Source: Moringa oleifera
Taxonomy: Eukaryota; Streptophyta; Magnoliopsida; Brassicales; Moringaceae
Assembly (NCBI GenBank): GCA_021397835.1
Contig: JAJFZO010000724.1
Location: 1,463,001-1,527,000 of the forward strand
Reading direction: 5' to 3'
Length of the DNA stretch: 64,000 bases
In this document: positions 37,261 through 50,900 of the stretch, piece after piece
Layout: each line of letters starts with the position of its first letter
Numbering within the stretch: position 1 is the stretch's first letter
Position numbers and translations under genes: made by a program
Notes under the pieces: generated by a model
Told to the model about the DNA's origin: nothing
The model's database searches: none
What the model saw: the letters and a program-made list of their open reading frames with translations, nothing else

Positions 37261-38000
37261 TATAATTTGTTATATTAATAAAATAAATAAATAAAAATAT
37301 TTTTTAAAAAGTAATAAAAATTAAATTAATAAAAAATTGTCTCTCATATATTATGTTTTACTGATGTTTATGAATAAATGTTCAAAGGAAAGAAAGGGAA
37401 AAAAAATTGAAAATTATTTCACAGCTAGGAAGCTTTGATAATAAATGCTTAAAAATTAAGTTGATTGTAGCAATAAGAAGAAAAAGATGGAAAAGCTTAA
37501 AATTAAATAATGCCAATCACAACTATTATTAATAATTTTTGATATAACAGCCAATGCTTTCAGATGAAGAGGACATCAAGCTCTACATTAATTAACCTTT
37601 TAATGATGACATGATACAAATTTAATTACTTTAATTTCATGTCGATTGATGGGTTACTTACGTCCAAATTTCATGATCAATCCATGAATTTTTCTTATCG
37701 CATCATGGCTTTTCTATTGATTTGTGGTGACCGATATATGACCACAGATAACGTTTATCTCTGCCATGACAGGAGATATAATGGTGGTCATCATCCTATC
37801 AATTTGCACGTGATCAAATTGCCAAAACATGATCACGAAATTAATCTATACCCACTTAATTTTAGAAAATTATAGATTATTTGCTTTTTGGAGGTATAAA
37901 TTAAGGGACCAAAAGATGATGAAGATTGGTTGCTCGATTGGATCTTCAGAATAATCCTTAAAAACAATATTCATATGTGACAAGTATGCGTTGGTTTGGT

Positions 38001-38032
38001 TGTGTGTGTGTGTGTGTGTTGAGAACAATAGA

Positions 38033-38070
<38 letters not shown>
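38001..38070. repeat. (TG)n and (GA)n microsatellites
   Basis: TG repeat at about 38001-38019, then after 15 bp a GA repeat at about 38035-38070. Confidence 0.9.
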
Positions 38071-38072
<2 letters not shown>

Positions 38073-38273
38073 ACGAGTAAGACATGTCTACGTTGTTTGA
38101 GTTCAACATTAAAGACACAATGGCCTAAGTATCTGAACTTGGTAGTTGCAAGTTAACAACGTTCACATGAATAATGTTCCCTCCATTTACTTCAATCACT
38201 ACAGATTGGTCCACCTCCTTCACTCTTGACGTTGACAATAGATACCATTTTCAATGCCATCTCCTCTCTCTCT

Positions 38274-38306
38274 CCCCCCCCCCCCCCCCCCAAAAAAAAA
38301 AAAAAA
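38274..38306. repeat. Poly-C followed by poly-A (C19 A14)
   Basis: A CT-rich lead-in, about 19 C, then about 14 A. The same C-then-A layout occurs near 50020-50055. Confidence 0.85.
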
Positions 38307-40060
38307 CTTTATGTTTCATCATAATTTTTCAAGATTAAGTGTTCAAAATTATTGAAACAACGTCTCGAGTTAATGATAATAGAAAAAATTGTCACAAATT
38401 TGACAAGACACGTATATTTAATATGAAAGAAAAGTTATTTCGCTTGACAATCTAATTTTTTTTATAATTTGGTACATTGATCTTTCGGAAAATAGAATCA
38501 GAATCAAACTTTAATCTTTTATCTGAGTTTTAGCATAAGATTTCCTAAACAATCAAAAAGTTTTTATCTATCACAAATAAGCCGATAATTTAAGTGAAAA
38601 AAAAATCTATTTCTCAAAATAAATTCTACAACAAATCTATGTGAGGGAGATGAATTACATAAAAAAAATCATCATCAATTAATATCTATATTAATACTTG
38701 AGAATTATGATAAATTCGTTATTTATTAATTTTGTCTTCTCTTATAAATGTGTCGTGGATCAGACTATAGTTGTTATTTTTCATTTTATTTTATCAAGAT
38801 ACCTATAAATTTAAATGAGGTCTATTAATTCTTCTCAAAAGAAAAAGGTGGGGTGGGGGGGGGGGCAATAGTGTACTGTACCATAAAATTGGCCTCGACA
38901 AGAAAATCTTTCCCTGTATCCCTAAAGATTATTTGTTAAGTACTATAAGCATAATTTCTCAAAATTGTACTAAAGTCTTGGACCATTCTCTCGTTCGTCC
39001 TAAATTTTACCGCCATGAGAGAACAATTAAGTGTTTCTTCTCTTTTGAGTATGGCATTCACTTTCTGCCTTTCTTGGCAGTGTAACGTGGGTGACACATT
39101 TCTTTTCTTGAATGCAGCTTCTGTTTTATGGTACTTACCATAAGATGAAAGCAAAAAGAGAGTTAGAGTCCATGCATTTGTGGGGGATGGTATGGCAACT
39201 TTTGCCTCTATGACTATTAGTGGTCCTAAATTAGACAAAGTCTCTTATGTGTCTTTTGGTGTTTTTATCTTCTTTTTGCTCTCTACTTCCTCCACACATC
39301 ATTCCCTCTTCACTCTTTTATACGTCCAATAAACAAGTAGGCCCGTTGATGGCCAAATTTGCTTACACGATTATTATTATCAAACTTGTGAATATAATCA
39401 AAGTACAGATGCAACTACAAGTAGTAAAGCTTGTAATTTTCTTGCCCCTAAAGGTACCCTTTTCTTGTTTTTGAGTTAGATAGATATTCTTTGTTTTACT
39501 TTAACAAGTTGCAGCAGATCTATGGCTGGAGCAACCACTTCAAGCACAAGGGATAGGAAGCTCTCATGGGGTCCCTGATTTTGATATTGATGTGTACCCT
39601 GCAGGTTGAGCAATTCCTATCATTGATAATTGTTAGCCTTTTTGAGGCAATCTGTTGAGATTTGCAAGATAACCTAAATCAAACTCTGATTGGAAAGTTT
39701 AACCGATAGGTATGCATGCATGCATGAATCATCATCATTAATTTGCTTCCTATAAACAATTACCCCATAAGTCTGCTACGTTCTTTTGTTTTATATAAAA
39801 TTTTTATTTAGAAATAAAAATTTATATAATCTATAAGACCCATATTCAGAAATTTAAAAAAAAAAAGAATCATGGGACAGATGAGCGTTAAAGGGTTTAG
39901 GGACATAAGAGTATGATGGGCATATTTATGGATTGAACTGATCCGAGACTAGTCCTATTTTTTATAGATATAAAAAATATTTAAATTATTATCAAAAAAG
40001 TTCAATACTTTTTTAAATATTAAAAATATATATATTTTTAAATTTATAATATCATAAATT

Positions 40061-40320
40061 TTAAAAAATAGCATAATTACTTACAAAATTATGAAACTTT
40101 TTGTGATAACAGCTTAAATTTTTTTTTTTACATTTGTAATAAATTTTAAATCAAAATTCATTGTATAAAATTTTCAATTTAAATATATCAATATTTTGAA
40201 TTTTTTAATAAAATTTAATTTAGATCAAATTGATAGATTAAGGTTTCGTTTGTTACTTTTTAAACTTAGTAACATAAGATAAACATCAAAATTTTACGAG
40301 GTCTTTACCCAAAATATTTT
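40061..40320. repeat. Dispersed AT-rich repeat, copy 2
   Basis: Partner of 36961-37260 in the same orientation, about 3.1 kb away. A weaker third fragment may lie at 40375-40460. Confidence 0.55.
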
Positions 40321-41599
40321 AACATTAAAAAAATTATTTGTTTTATACTAATAATTTAAATATATGTTCTTTTATATTTATAACAAATTTTAATTTAATA
40401 TTTATTTTATAAAATATTTAAAATTTAAACTGAAATCAAATTAACACATTTGAGCCACGATTGTTATATTTAATATTTCAACATTTTAAATTAAAAAACA
40501 CATACTTTTCACATTTATCAAAAAAAAAAAAAACTTACAAGCAGCAAAAGATATATCTTTTAAAATCAAATAGATAATAATTTTAATAAAATCATGATAA
40601 AAAAATGAAAATTTATTTTAAGCTTACACGATCTCTTTTATATTAAAGTTCATGTCTGTTTTTTGTCAACTTAAACTTTGCAATCAAATTCTTAATTCCT
40701 GTTACCAAGTGGTTTGGTGGCTTTGACATTAATGTGTCATTTTACTCACTTTATTAATGTCAGATATGTATTAACCATTTGACAAATTTTAATTTGATTT
40801 TTCTATTCTTAAAATATATGTATCTACCGACTAGCATACTAATGGCAAGCTCTTGGACTGATTTTTTTTTTTTATATATATTTCAGATATAATTTGACAG
40901 ATCCGTATTTAGATGGTAGAGAAGTATTTGGGCATATTAAATTACTAATTTAATAAGAAAAATAAAAAAAGTAAAAATTCTTCAGAAACATTGTGAAATA
41001 TTGAAAGATTATATTGAAATGGGCTGGGATTGAAGATCGGTTCTATTAATGGGCTAGTTGAAATAAGGTCCACTAATTGAATAACCATCAATATACTCAG
41101 AATTATAAATCTTACAAGAAAATATAATTATATTTCTTTTTTTAAAATTGGTTTTATATCTTTCTAATAATAAAAAAAAAGAGCTAATATATAATTAAAA
41201 AAAATTTATATGAATTAAGGAATTATTTTTTAAAGCATAAATATAATAAAACTTTAAATTTATCTGAAATTTAATATAATTATTAAAATTTTAATTAATC
41301 AATTTAGATTTTGGTTAAATTATTATAAAACAGTAAATTTTTTTTCTTTAAATTTAAATTATTTTGATTTATAAATGATTTTTTATAAAAATATTTAGTA
41401 AACACTATTTTTAAGTAAAAAATTTATTATATCAAGTCTACAACTTCACTCTCTCTAATTTCTTACTTTTTAGTATCATCTAAATTGAATTAAATTCAAG
41501 CTTTTTAAGTATAAAATTGATCCGATTGAAATTTGTTGAGCATGATCGAACCAAATACAGATTCCACAAAGACTGGTAGGTGACGAGAAGACATTATTT

Positions 41600-44500
41600 G
41601 CCCGCTTCGCAGCTGCTAAAACAGCATTTCGCGTTCTCTCTGTTGGAACCCCGATATGGTCAATTCTCCTGGTAATTTCTTTCGTTTTCTGGCGTTTTCT
41701 CGTACCTGCTCTTCTCGAACACGCTCAAATCTTTTCGTTCTCGACTTAGTTTCTTTTTTTTTTTTTTAATTTATGATTTTCATAATGATCGAAGGCGGGA
41801 TGTAACTTTATTTGTTGATATTTATGCACTGTCTGGTATTAGACTGTGATTGGATTGTTTATGAAGTTAAGATGAATTGGATGTTTGAATAGGCTTTCGT
41901 TTTCATGTGAAATTCTATTTAAGCTCTTATAGGTAACTCCACTAGCTTTGCGGGCAGTACATCTATTGTAGGTTTTGAGAAATTAATTTGGGAAGTAAAA
42001 TGATGTTGTTTTTGTTCCATCTTGGTAATTCTAAAGCTACTTGTTGTAAAGGAACTCTGTTGTGTCTCTTCCAAAGAAGCTTGAATTTATTCAATTCTCT
42101 GTTGATTATGCTGTGATGAGCTACTAAATAGGTTCGTTTTTGTTTTATTTAATTTTTTTCCCAACAGTATCGTGGACATGAAAGAAAGGAACAGTACCTC
42201 TATACTCAGACGTATTTTAGTGAATTGTGCGGCGCAGGTTTGGAAATTTTCTCGGATTTCAGTTATTTTGAAACATGTATTTCATTTTGGTTTCTCAAAC
42301 TTTTGCTGTCCTTTATTGTCATCTATGCTTCATAAGATGTCGGCTTGCCACGATATCTGTGCATAGATGTTCTTAAGACCATGGGAAAGCCAGAGCCTTG
42401 AATGAATGTATGAATGAAACAGTCTGATGTTATATCTGTTTCTTTAACAATTTGTGTGATCTAAACCACTTCAATTCTATTAATCATAGGTATCCAGTGC
42501 TTCATCAATTAGTAGACCTTTTTGTTTATATGTTATGATAGATGCTAACAAAAAATGTAATCAATGAGATGTTGTTTTAGCTGGTATAAATTGTGATAAT
42601 ATGTAACATTAGCCCTATCTTTCCTTTTTGTGGAGACCGGGGGAGCAGTTGACTTGTTGCACATATTGCTTTGAATCTAAAAATAATTTCACTTTTATTT
42701 TGAAGCAAGATTACAAGAATCTATGTTTGATCACACTGTCTTAAGTAGATATCTGATGCTGTCATAGACAAGTATGGGAGTGTAAGTCATCCCATTTGTA
42801 CTTGATTTATAGATACTCCAATTAAGAGATAGAGATTTCAGTTTCAAGAATTAACGGTAAGAAGCTGAGTGTTTATACACATTCTATACACGTGCATGTA
42901 TGTAAACATATGAACACTTTTTGATGAGCAGGGACAACATAATATGCAAACATATGCACATGGAATTGTAAGACTGAGCTTGTCCCTCGGAGTTTGTTTC
43001 TTCAAATTGAAATTTCACAGCTGGTAGCTCACTTTACATGTATACAGGAGGCATTCCATTGATGCCATTTATAGTTAATATATATTATATAATATTTGTT
43101 TTTGATCAAAGAAAAAAGAAAGAAACTAAATAAGAAGAACTTTAATTAGAAAAAGAAAAGCTTCTCAAAACAATAAATTCTAGCTCTTTGTGTCATTCAG
43201 ATTCCTATGTCTCCCTCTCTAACTTCTTTTGTGAGATAGAAATTGTTGTTATTGGTACGTAGGAATGGGAAGAGAAGCGAAGAACACGTTATTGTGCATA
43301 ACACAGGATCAAAACTAGCATGTATTATTGAACTGCATAATATCAGTCAAGAAGGAAATTAATCGCTACAAGCTAGCAACCACTAGGAATTTCCTATCAT
43401 GAACTGAAAATGTAATATCTAACATGAGGAACCTATCTCATTCAAACCATGTTTGGGAGCTCAGAAAGTGTGGTTTACTACCCTCAGCAAAAGAGGCATC
43501 TCTGATTACGTTGGTGTTTCCTTGAAGGGACAAATACATTTGAGAGATTGAGTAAAAAATTTCAATATAGAAAGACCCGAAAAAAAAAAAAGAAAAAGAA
43601 AAAATGAATATAAAAAAGTTTGTCATTCTTTGGGTTATCATGAATCCTCTGTATGGTATGCCATTTTGGTCCTTAAGTGACCTGAGATTTTTATTCATAG
43701 ACAAGTGCAGGAATTCAATGACAGGCACTTTTTTCTTGTCTTTCTCTTTCCCTTTTCATTTGATTTACTCTGTGAAATTGCAAGGAAAAACCATGAACTC
43801 TGCAGAAACTATAGTTCTGGTAGAGTCAGTGTAAATTTTGTACAACCAGTTCCCAAATCTAGGTTTCCTTATGACGATACAGCTCTTACATAACGTACCA
43901 TTCAAATTGTCTTTTTGATTAGGAAATGAAATATTCTCTGGTTGTTCTCATCATTAATTTCATTTTTCAAGAACAAGTTTGGTCAAGACTTTTATGAGTG
44001 CTAGTTGTTGCTTGCTGAATGATCATTTACAAACTCATCCTCTTCCAGGACTCCTTGTCGTCTACCTTTGTACTCTGTCTTCTCTCTCTGAGCTGAACTC
44101 TTTTTTTTTTTTTCATTCAAGGATTTTCCCCACATGATTATACATTGAAATTCAAGCCTGAATTCTTTATTTTTATTTTATTTTATGTTAATCTTTTATC
44201 TATAAATCTTTACTTCTTTTCCTTAATGATTTAAATTTATCAATTGAAGGGCTCAAAGAGTGAAATGTAATTATAGTTGTCTGGTATCTCCAACTGGAAA
44301 GTAAAGAAAATTGTTAAATTTGAAGATTTTTTTTTTAGGTTTCTTGTCCTTTGTTTTGTTTGGGGATTGGGGGGAAAAAGATTTTTGTAGCATTCTGCTT
44401 TGTTTCATTATCTTGATATAAGTTTCTTCCTTGCAGGCAAAAGAATATGGTGGCTGTGTTTCGGCAAAAGTTCCAGAAGTGGAACGTGATATGTGTTTGA

Positions 44501-44673
44501 AAGAATTTCTTGCATTAAAGAATTGCATGCAAAATACGGTATTATATTCTAGCGGTTAAAGTAATACATAATGTGCAAGATAAACACATCTTCTGGAATT
44601 TTTCCTTGTCAAGAAAAAGTTTGCTGACATCATATCTTTTCCTTTTGCTTTGTAGCTCCGATCAAAGGCTTGA
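41600..44673 (+). CDS. Twin-CX9C mitochondrial protein, NDUFAF8-like, 59 aa
   Basis: A predicted noncoding first exon ends at 41671 (CTG/GTAATT). Coding exons are 42178-42237 (the exon itself starts at 42168), 44437-44538 and 44656-44673, ending in TGA. The product starts MKERNSTSILRRILVNCAAQ and contains C17-x9-C27 and C40-x9-C50, the twin CX9C (CHCH) pattern of small proteins imported into the mitochondrial intermembrane space by the Mia40 route. The stretch around KVPEVERDMCLKEFLALKNC is the conserved core I associate with NDUFAF8, an assembly factor for respiratory complex I. A GTG six bases before the ATG is not used. A 9-codon upstream frame begins in exon 1, and its stop overlaps this ATG. 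The stop codon is about 300 bp before the next gene's ATG. Gene start at about 41600 is a guess; the coding exons are well supported by phase. Confidence 0.82.
41656..42181 (+). promoter_or_regulatory. Predicted 9-codon uORF with ATGA overlap to the main start
   Basis: ATG at 41656 reads 16 nt to the donor at 41671/41672. After splicing to 42168 it continues 14 nt and ends in TGA at 42179-42181. The main ATG is 42178-42180, so stop and start share ATGA. Everything depends on the predicted first exon and its splice. Confidence 0.4.
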
Positions 44674-44975
44674 TTGTGCAATCTGCCGGTCTTTTATCTA
44701 CTAAATACTGCTAGCATTTTCTTTAAAGCTTCAAGACAGTTGTAGCGCATAGAAAAGGTTTTATTTTTTCCCCCTGTTGTACTTGAGTTCCAAACTGAAT
44801 ATATGTTCCTCAACCTTTAGTATATTATTTGCTGTTCCGGTTTCACTGTAGTCGTGTAAAACAATACAAGCTTGTTTATCGTTTTCTTCTGAAATATTTT
44901 TCTTTCTCTTTGTGCAGTAGTTTTCACTATCCGTTATTGTTTATTCTTAAAGCTGAAAGGTGAAGCAGTTGGAAT
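44674..44975 (+). promoter_or_regulatory. Short intergenic gap between the NDUFAF8-like gene and RMC1
   Basis: The 302 bp must hold the 3' end of the first gene and the leader of the second, unless they are co-transcribed. TTTGTGCAG/TAG at 44911-44920 resembles a 3' splice site, and AAAAG/GTTTTA near 44756 resembles a weak donor, so an intron in an RMC1 leader is possible. No clear TATA box was seen. Confidence 0.45.
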
Positions 44976-47900
44976 ATGTCTGGAAAAGCATCAAGTTCAC
45001 AGTCTGGAGTTGGTCTAGGTGGATCTGGTGCTCTGTCTCATGTTTATATACAATATCCACCTTTGCGTTGCAACATTCCTGCATCAAGGGGTTTCTTTTA
45101 TGATGATGGAAATAAGTTGCTGATCTCAACAACATCTGATCAGGTTTGTTGCTGGACTTTGGAGGTGAAAGCTTTTGTATTTGACTTGCGTTTTGCATGA
45201 TTGAACTTTCTACAATTGATTGTAAATATAGTTCATGTTCCTACTTGAACTAGATGCTCCTAAGATCCTTGTACTTTTCTTTTTTCTCTATTTATTTAAA
45301 TTCTATGCAGGTCTTTTCATGGAAAACTGCTCCCTTTGATCCTCATGTTGCTCCATCCTTTGATTCAATAAGTGAAGGGTCCATATTATCTATTCGATTT
45401 TCACTGGATGCAAAGGTGATAGCAGTGCAGCGGTCTAACAGTGAGATACAATTTTGGCATCGAGAAACCAGGCAGAGTTTTGGCTACAAGTGCAAGCCAG
45501 AATCAGAGAGGATACTGGGATTTTTTTGGACAGACTGTTCCTTATGTGATATAGTAGTTGTAAAGACCAGGTCAGCTTCCGGTTGCTTGTTGTGAATATT
45601 AAAAATACTTGTCATTTTGGATTTTGTCACAGGAATTTAATTTCTAAGTTGTTTTAAGAACTGGTAGTAACTGATGGCAAGTAATTAATATGGAAACATT
45701 TATTCTGGATCTTTCTTCAAGAGGAAAATTAAGTCTCTCATTGTCAACAAGTTTGCTGCTTTTGGTATCCTTTGGTGCCAGCGTTGAAACTTGCTCGGCA
45801 TATTGTGATGGTCATCTACACTTTTCTTTGTCTCCTATGTTAATATCTGTTCTGTCCTTTACAATGACTTACAGAGGTAGCGTGTAAATTTGTCAAACGC
45901 TAGCTAGTATTAAATGTGTTAGCATCAGTTATCAGGAGGCATACTATGGTAACTAGCACTTTCTAAACACTGACGTTGTCTGCCATTATGTTGTCCAAAT
46001 ATGTTTTTCTTTGTCCCTCATTCTTCTTTTTAATGCCCTGGGAGGAGTGGGGGCTCGCTGATGCGTCTATGCAATAGTTTAGATGGGTGGCAAAATTTGG
46101 TGTTATGCCAACACTAGAATGAGCCTTATTTTGTCAAAAACTTAGAACGTGTGCCTTTAAGTTAAATAACCTGTGGAGAGTCTACCTTAACAATTCATCA
46201 AACCCACCCACTCCCATGGTATAAAAATCCTTAACAACATCCGTGCCTTCACCTTTTTGGTTTTATTTTCTCTCTACATAAGGTACTTCAGTTGAAGTCA
46301 CAGGTTTTATTTCTTCATTTTACTGAAAAGAGTTTTATCACAGTGGACTAGACTTGTTTGCTTATGATTCTGCCTCAAAATCCCTCATCTTGGTGGACAC
46401 GAGAAAATTGAATGTTAGTTGGTATGTCTACACACATGAAAGTCGATTGGTTCTTCTTGCTTCAGGAATGCAGTGCAGGACTTTTACTGGGTTTCAGGTA
46501 TCAGCTTCATTTTAAGCTTTATTCTGTTTCACTTTTTCTGATTTAGTCCCAGTTTTTGCTATTTTGTGCTTGCTATATGGGAAGAGTTTCCCAGTGATTG
46601 TCTCAAAGCAAGAACCGTAACTATTGTGTTTTGGTGGTATTACTGCTTGTAAACCATTGTGAACTAGTTCATGTAGGCAACTTACATCAGGGGAAGAGAT
46701 TATTAGAAATAAGATCCAAGTTAATCATTTTGTCTTAAATGTTTTTTATGTTTTACTTCCTCTTTTATTCTACTATTTAACCATTTTACTTGCAAGAAAA
46801 AAAGAAAAAAGAGGAACTGATTTGGGAGCTGTTGAACTGTTCCCTAGGTCTATGTGTATATCAGCGTAACTGGTCAATGGATGCCTTTTATATATATCTT
46901 GGCCTAGAATCTGTTCTTCAGATGCTTTCCATATAAATTAGCCTTGCGATGTAGCATCATACTGGAGTAATTCAAAGTAATAACAGTTGGAGGGGAAAGG
47001 TTTTCAATAATTCCTAGGAGTTCACTTGGCAAAAACATTAACTGCTCACATTTTTGACAAACGAAAAACTTTAATGATGCTGTTCTCAGAAGTGTTTTAA
47101 GAAATTTGCTGAAAACAGTGGTCAGTTGGCTGTATCTGCATGTTTTCTTCCTCCTCAAATCATAGACCCATTACAAACATGTTCTTTAAAGTGATTCCTA
47201 TTCTTTTTGACAGGTTCTCAAGAGATGTGTCCGTTCATTATTTCACTATGAGTTTTTCCTTCTAAAAAGTGCTTGATTCATTATGATTTCATTATTTGCC
47301 AAATTTACCAAATAAATTATTAAAATTATTTCCCATTTGGTTGTGCAAGATTTTAACTGAAGACATTTACTGACTTCAGCTCACCTTTGATAGCACAAGG
47401 TTGGAGGCTAGTTATAACCATTGTAAGCAAAGGAGAAAGGAAATATTCTGATCTTAGGTGTCTGCTCCACTTTTGTGCTCTGAGATGATGTAATTCCTGT
47501 AAATGGTAGTCCATAAATGGTTGCTGTTGGTGCTATGTTATTTCTGCAAGTGTAATCTTTTATGAACAAATGTTAACCTGCTAGTCATTTCACCACGTCA
47601 GGGTGTTAAGGTTTTGTTACTTAAGACTTGTAATAGGACAGCTTATATGGTAATTTTCAATCACTTTTTGTTTGGCATTGCTACTGAAACTATATGTTTG
47701 AATAATTATAAATCCATACAACCTTCCAAACTTTCAAGATAATTGCTCTCTCTTCTTCAGATTTCATCTGCAGGGATTATTCGTTTGCCAAGATTTGACA
47801 TGGCCATGGCTAAATCTGAGGCAAACAGTAAGCCTGTCCTAGCTTCTGAAGATGTCCATATCATCACTGTGTAGGTTTCTTTTGTTCAGTTTCTATTGTT

Positions 47901-50900
47901 TATCCATCAGATTGTCGGTTGAAAAGTTAATCCTGAGAAATTTGCAATATTCACAGCTATGGTAGGATATATTGCTTGCAAGTTGATAGAGTTGCAATGT
48001 TGCTCCACTCATATAGATTTTATCGCGATGCTGTTGTACAACAGGTAGGTTGCTGACATTTCCTTTTGTTGAGATCCTTTACCTTGGAATTTTTTCTATT
48101 TAGATGTCAAGTAATTTGCATAAGATTTACATAGTGAACATATTTTACTTTATAATGTGAAAACTTTTACCTGATGTGTGTAATAACTGGAGAATCTGGA
48201 ATCCGACTATACCAGTAAGGAACATGCTCTTTGGAGTCCTAAAATTGGTCGAGTTTAATACTCGAGGCCTTGACAGAAAACTGCCAGTCATGCAAGTTCA
48301 CGTGCCATTATCTGATAATTCTCATTGTTCAATCAAGTGCATGCTTGATTGTAAATAATAGCCTAGCTGTCTGTCAACCTATAAGTAATACCCCTTTTTT
48401 CAGCTGAACAATTAAATTCATTGAAGAAGAGTATAAGGTTTCTAACTACCGCTTGTCTATGGAACTGTTGGCACTCCATGTTTTATTATTACCTAATGAA
48501 AATTCTGGCTGAGTAAGCAGAGATTTGGATTACTAGAATCTCTAAATGGCTCCAGATGGAGACAGTAAACCTGTGGAATTCATTCAGAGATCCAGCCAAT
48601 GGAGATGTAATCCTCTGATAGAGGTTTTCTCCTAAATTTGACTGGTGAGTGGGACTTTATACCAATTAGAACATAGTGTAAGCTCATAAGCAACCTGAAA
48701 GACAAGCACGAGCATTTTTATTTCCCCCAGAATTTGGCAGGAGGGGTAAGAAGGAACATGAACTCCTTGAACAGTTAGATGTTTGTAACACTTTACTAGG
48801 AACACTAAAAATAAATATCTTGCTTAATTACAAAATGAAATGCAAGGAGGAGGGAGGGTGGGGGTGGATGACATGCTCAGTCTTCATGAACTACTGAAAA
48901 GTTTTCAACAGGTTTCATGTTTGAAGTAGATAATATCGTAGATGGAGGAATAACTTTTTTGAGGTGATCTGAACCTCATGTAGAGCATTAATTGAAGTTG
49001 GAGCATGTAAGATTATTAGTTAACCATAAAAAGAGAAACTGGAATGACATTGCTGCTGATCTTCAAGCTTCTTAATCCATGCTAGCTTGAAATGATCAGT
49101 AAACTGTTCCAAAACCTTAGTGATCTCAGTTCCAACCTCTAAAGCCTGTACGTAAACCATTATAGGGTTAGGATATGGGGAACCATCTCATCTATGTGTC
49201 AATATCACAAAATTACTATCCATAAAATCAAGATTTATTCTCAGCCTGCATGTTGTGTGGAATCAATACCCAATTGTTTTTTTTTTTTCCTTCTCTTCTC
49301 GTGCAGTAAAGCTAGGATGATTAATATTTCTTGCAATAACTAGATTGCTACATTTATCTCAGTTAATCTTTATATGCTTTAATTCAAGCAATTGCAATAA
49401 AATTACATGGCTTAATTTTATTTAGTGATGACTGTTCCAATATGTAGGGTTCTTTGCCAGTTTATTCAACCAGGGTTGCTGTGAGTGTGGTCGATAATGT
49501 ACTACTTGTGCATCAAGTGGATGCAAAAGTTGTTATACTTTACGACATATTTGCAGATTCTCGTGCTCCTATATCTGCCCCACTTCCTCTACAATTGAGG
49601 GGTTTTCCAAGGACCCACATTCCATGTTCTCGATCTATTAGCAAAGATAGTGAAAGTCCAGAGGCCATAAGTTCTAGTGATCATGAACCAGTTTTTTATG
49701 GAGATGAATGGATCTTTTTGGTTCCTGACCTCATTTGTGACGTTGCTAATAAGTTTTTGTGGAAGATCCATGTGGACTTAGAGGCAAGTTGTAGGTTACC
49801 TTTTACGTGATTGTCATTGTGACAGTGGTTAATCTTTGTAATAATTGCCCCTTTCTTTTCCTTGCAGGCAATTTCTGCTAGCAGCTCAGAAGTGCCACTG
49901 GTATTAGAATTCTTGCAACGACGGAAATTGGAAGCCTATAAGGTTGTGTTTTTTAATGTATCCTTAAACTGTTTTTACAGGGTATTTCTCACCACAAAAT
50001 GGGTGGTTCCCCCAACACACACCCCCCCCCCCCCCCACCCCAAAAAAAAAAAAAAGAGAAAGATGAACAAATTAGCCAGTACAATGGAGGTATCACTTAA
50101 CAATACTAAAATTAGAGGATGATGTAATTTCTTAGATAATGAAGCACAAGAAAAAAAAAAACATTTATGCATCTTACAAGTAAGTTTATGGTAATTTCCT
50201 TTTTATCATCTCTTGGAAACTGAAGATTCAAGAAAGTTCCACTCCCTTTAGGGCTTCTGTTCCTTTGATATATTCTCTGACTTGCTGATTAAATATATTC
50301 TGTTGTTGCTGCTTCAGGCCAAACGTCTCTGCTTGGCAATGGTACGAACTGTTATTCTGGAACGCAGACCAGTGGCCATGGTTGCCCGGATGATTGATGT
50401 ACTGGTTACATCTTACTCCCATGCACTGAAGACAGGCAACTGTTTTAAGGAAATGAAGACTGAGAAGAGTTCATCCTCAGTTGCTCCGAATGTCAGTGGT
50501 CCTAGGCCTGGCATTGACGAGTCTTCCGGTAGAATAGATGAACTCAGAAAGTCAATCAAACATGAATCAGTAGCTGGAATTGAGAGTGAATCTTTCAATA
50601 GATCTACTTTTTCTGCTTCTGATTCTGAAGATAATGCTAGTTTTGGACCACCTAAAAGCTATTCAGGTGATCATCAGTTTGTTGGTGGTAAAATGGTTAG
50701 AGAAAACTTAAAGGGTTCTCGAGGTTCCAGCACTGGAGTTGAGCCATCATCTTTACAATCTGAGCCTCCTGGTCAGACAAACAACTTATTGAATGCTAGT
50801 ATCTCTGCACCGCAGGAATCTCAACTTTCATCTCCAGCAATTTCACCTGATGAGATGTATAAATTTGTGTTTGCTCCTGTTGAGGAAGAGATGGTTGGGG

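Larger units (their letters stand above)
33389..41590. other. Long gene-poor region with simple repeats and AT-rich repeat DNA
   Basis: No gene is supported. 34.2-36.5 kb is richer in GC and in GA/CT runs (34271-34287, 35171-35206). Two open frames there (34655-34969, 35226-35417) have no recognisable content. 36.6-37.4 kb and 39.8-41.5 kb are very AT-rich and share a dispersed repeat. This region could hold an unannotated noncoding RNA, but I saw no known miRNA sequence. Confidence 0.5.
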
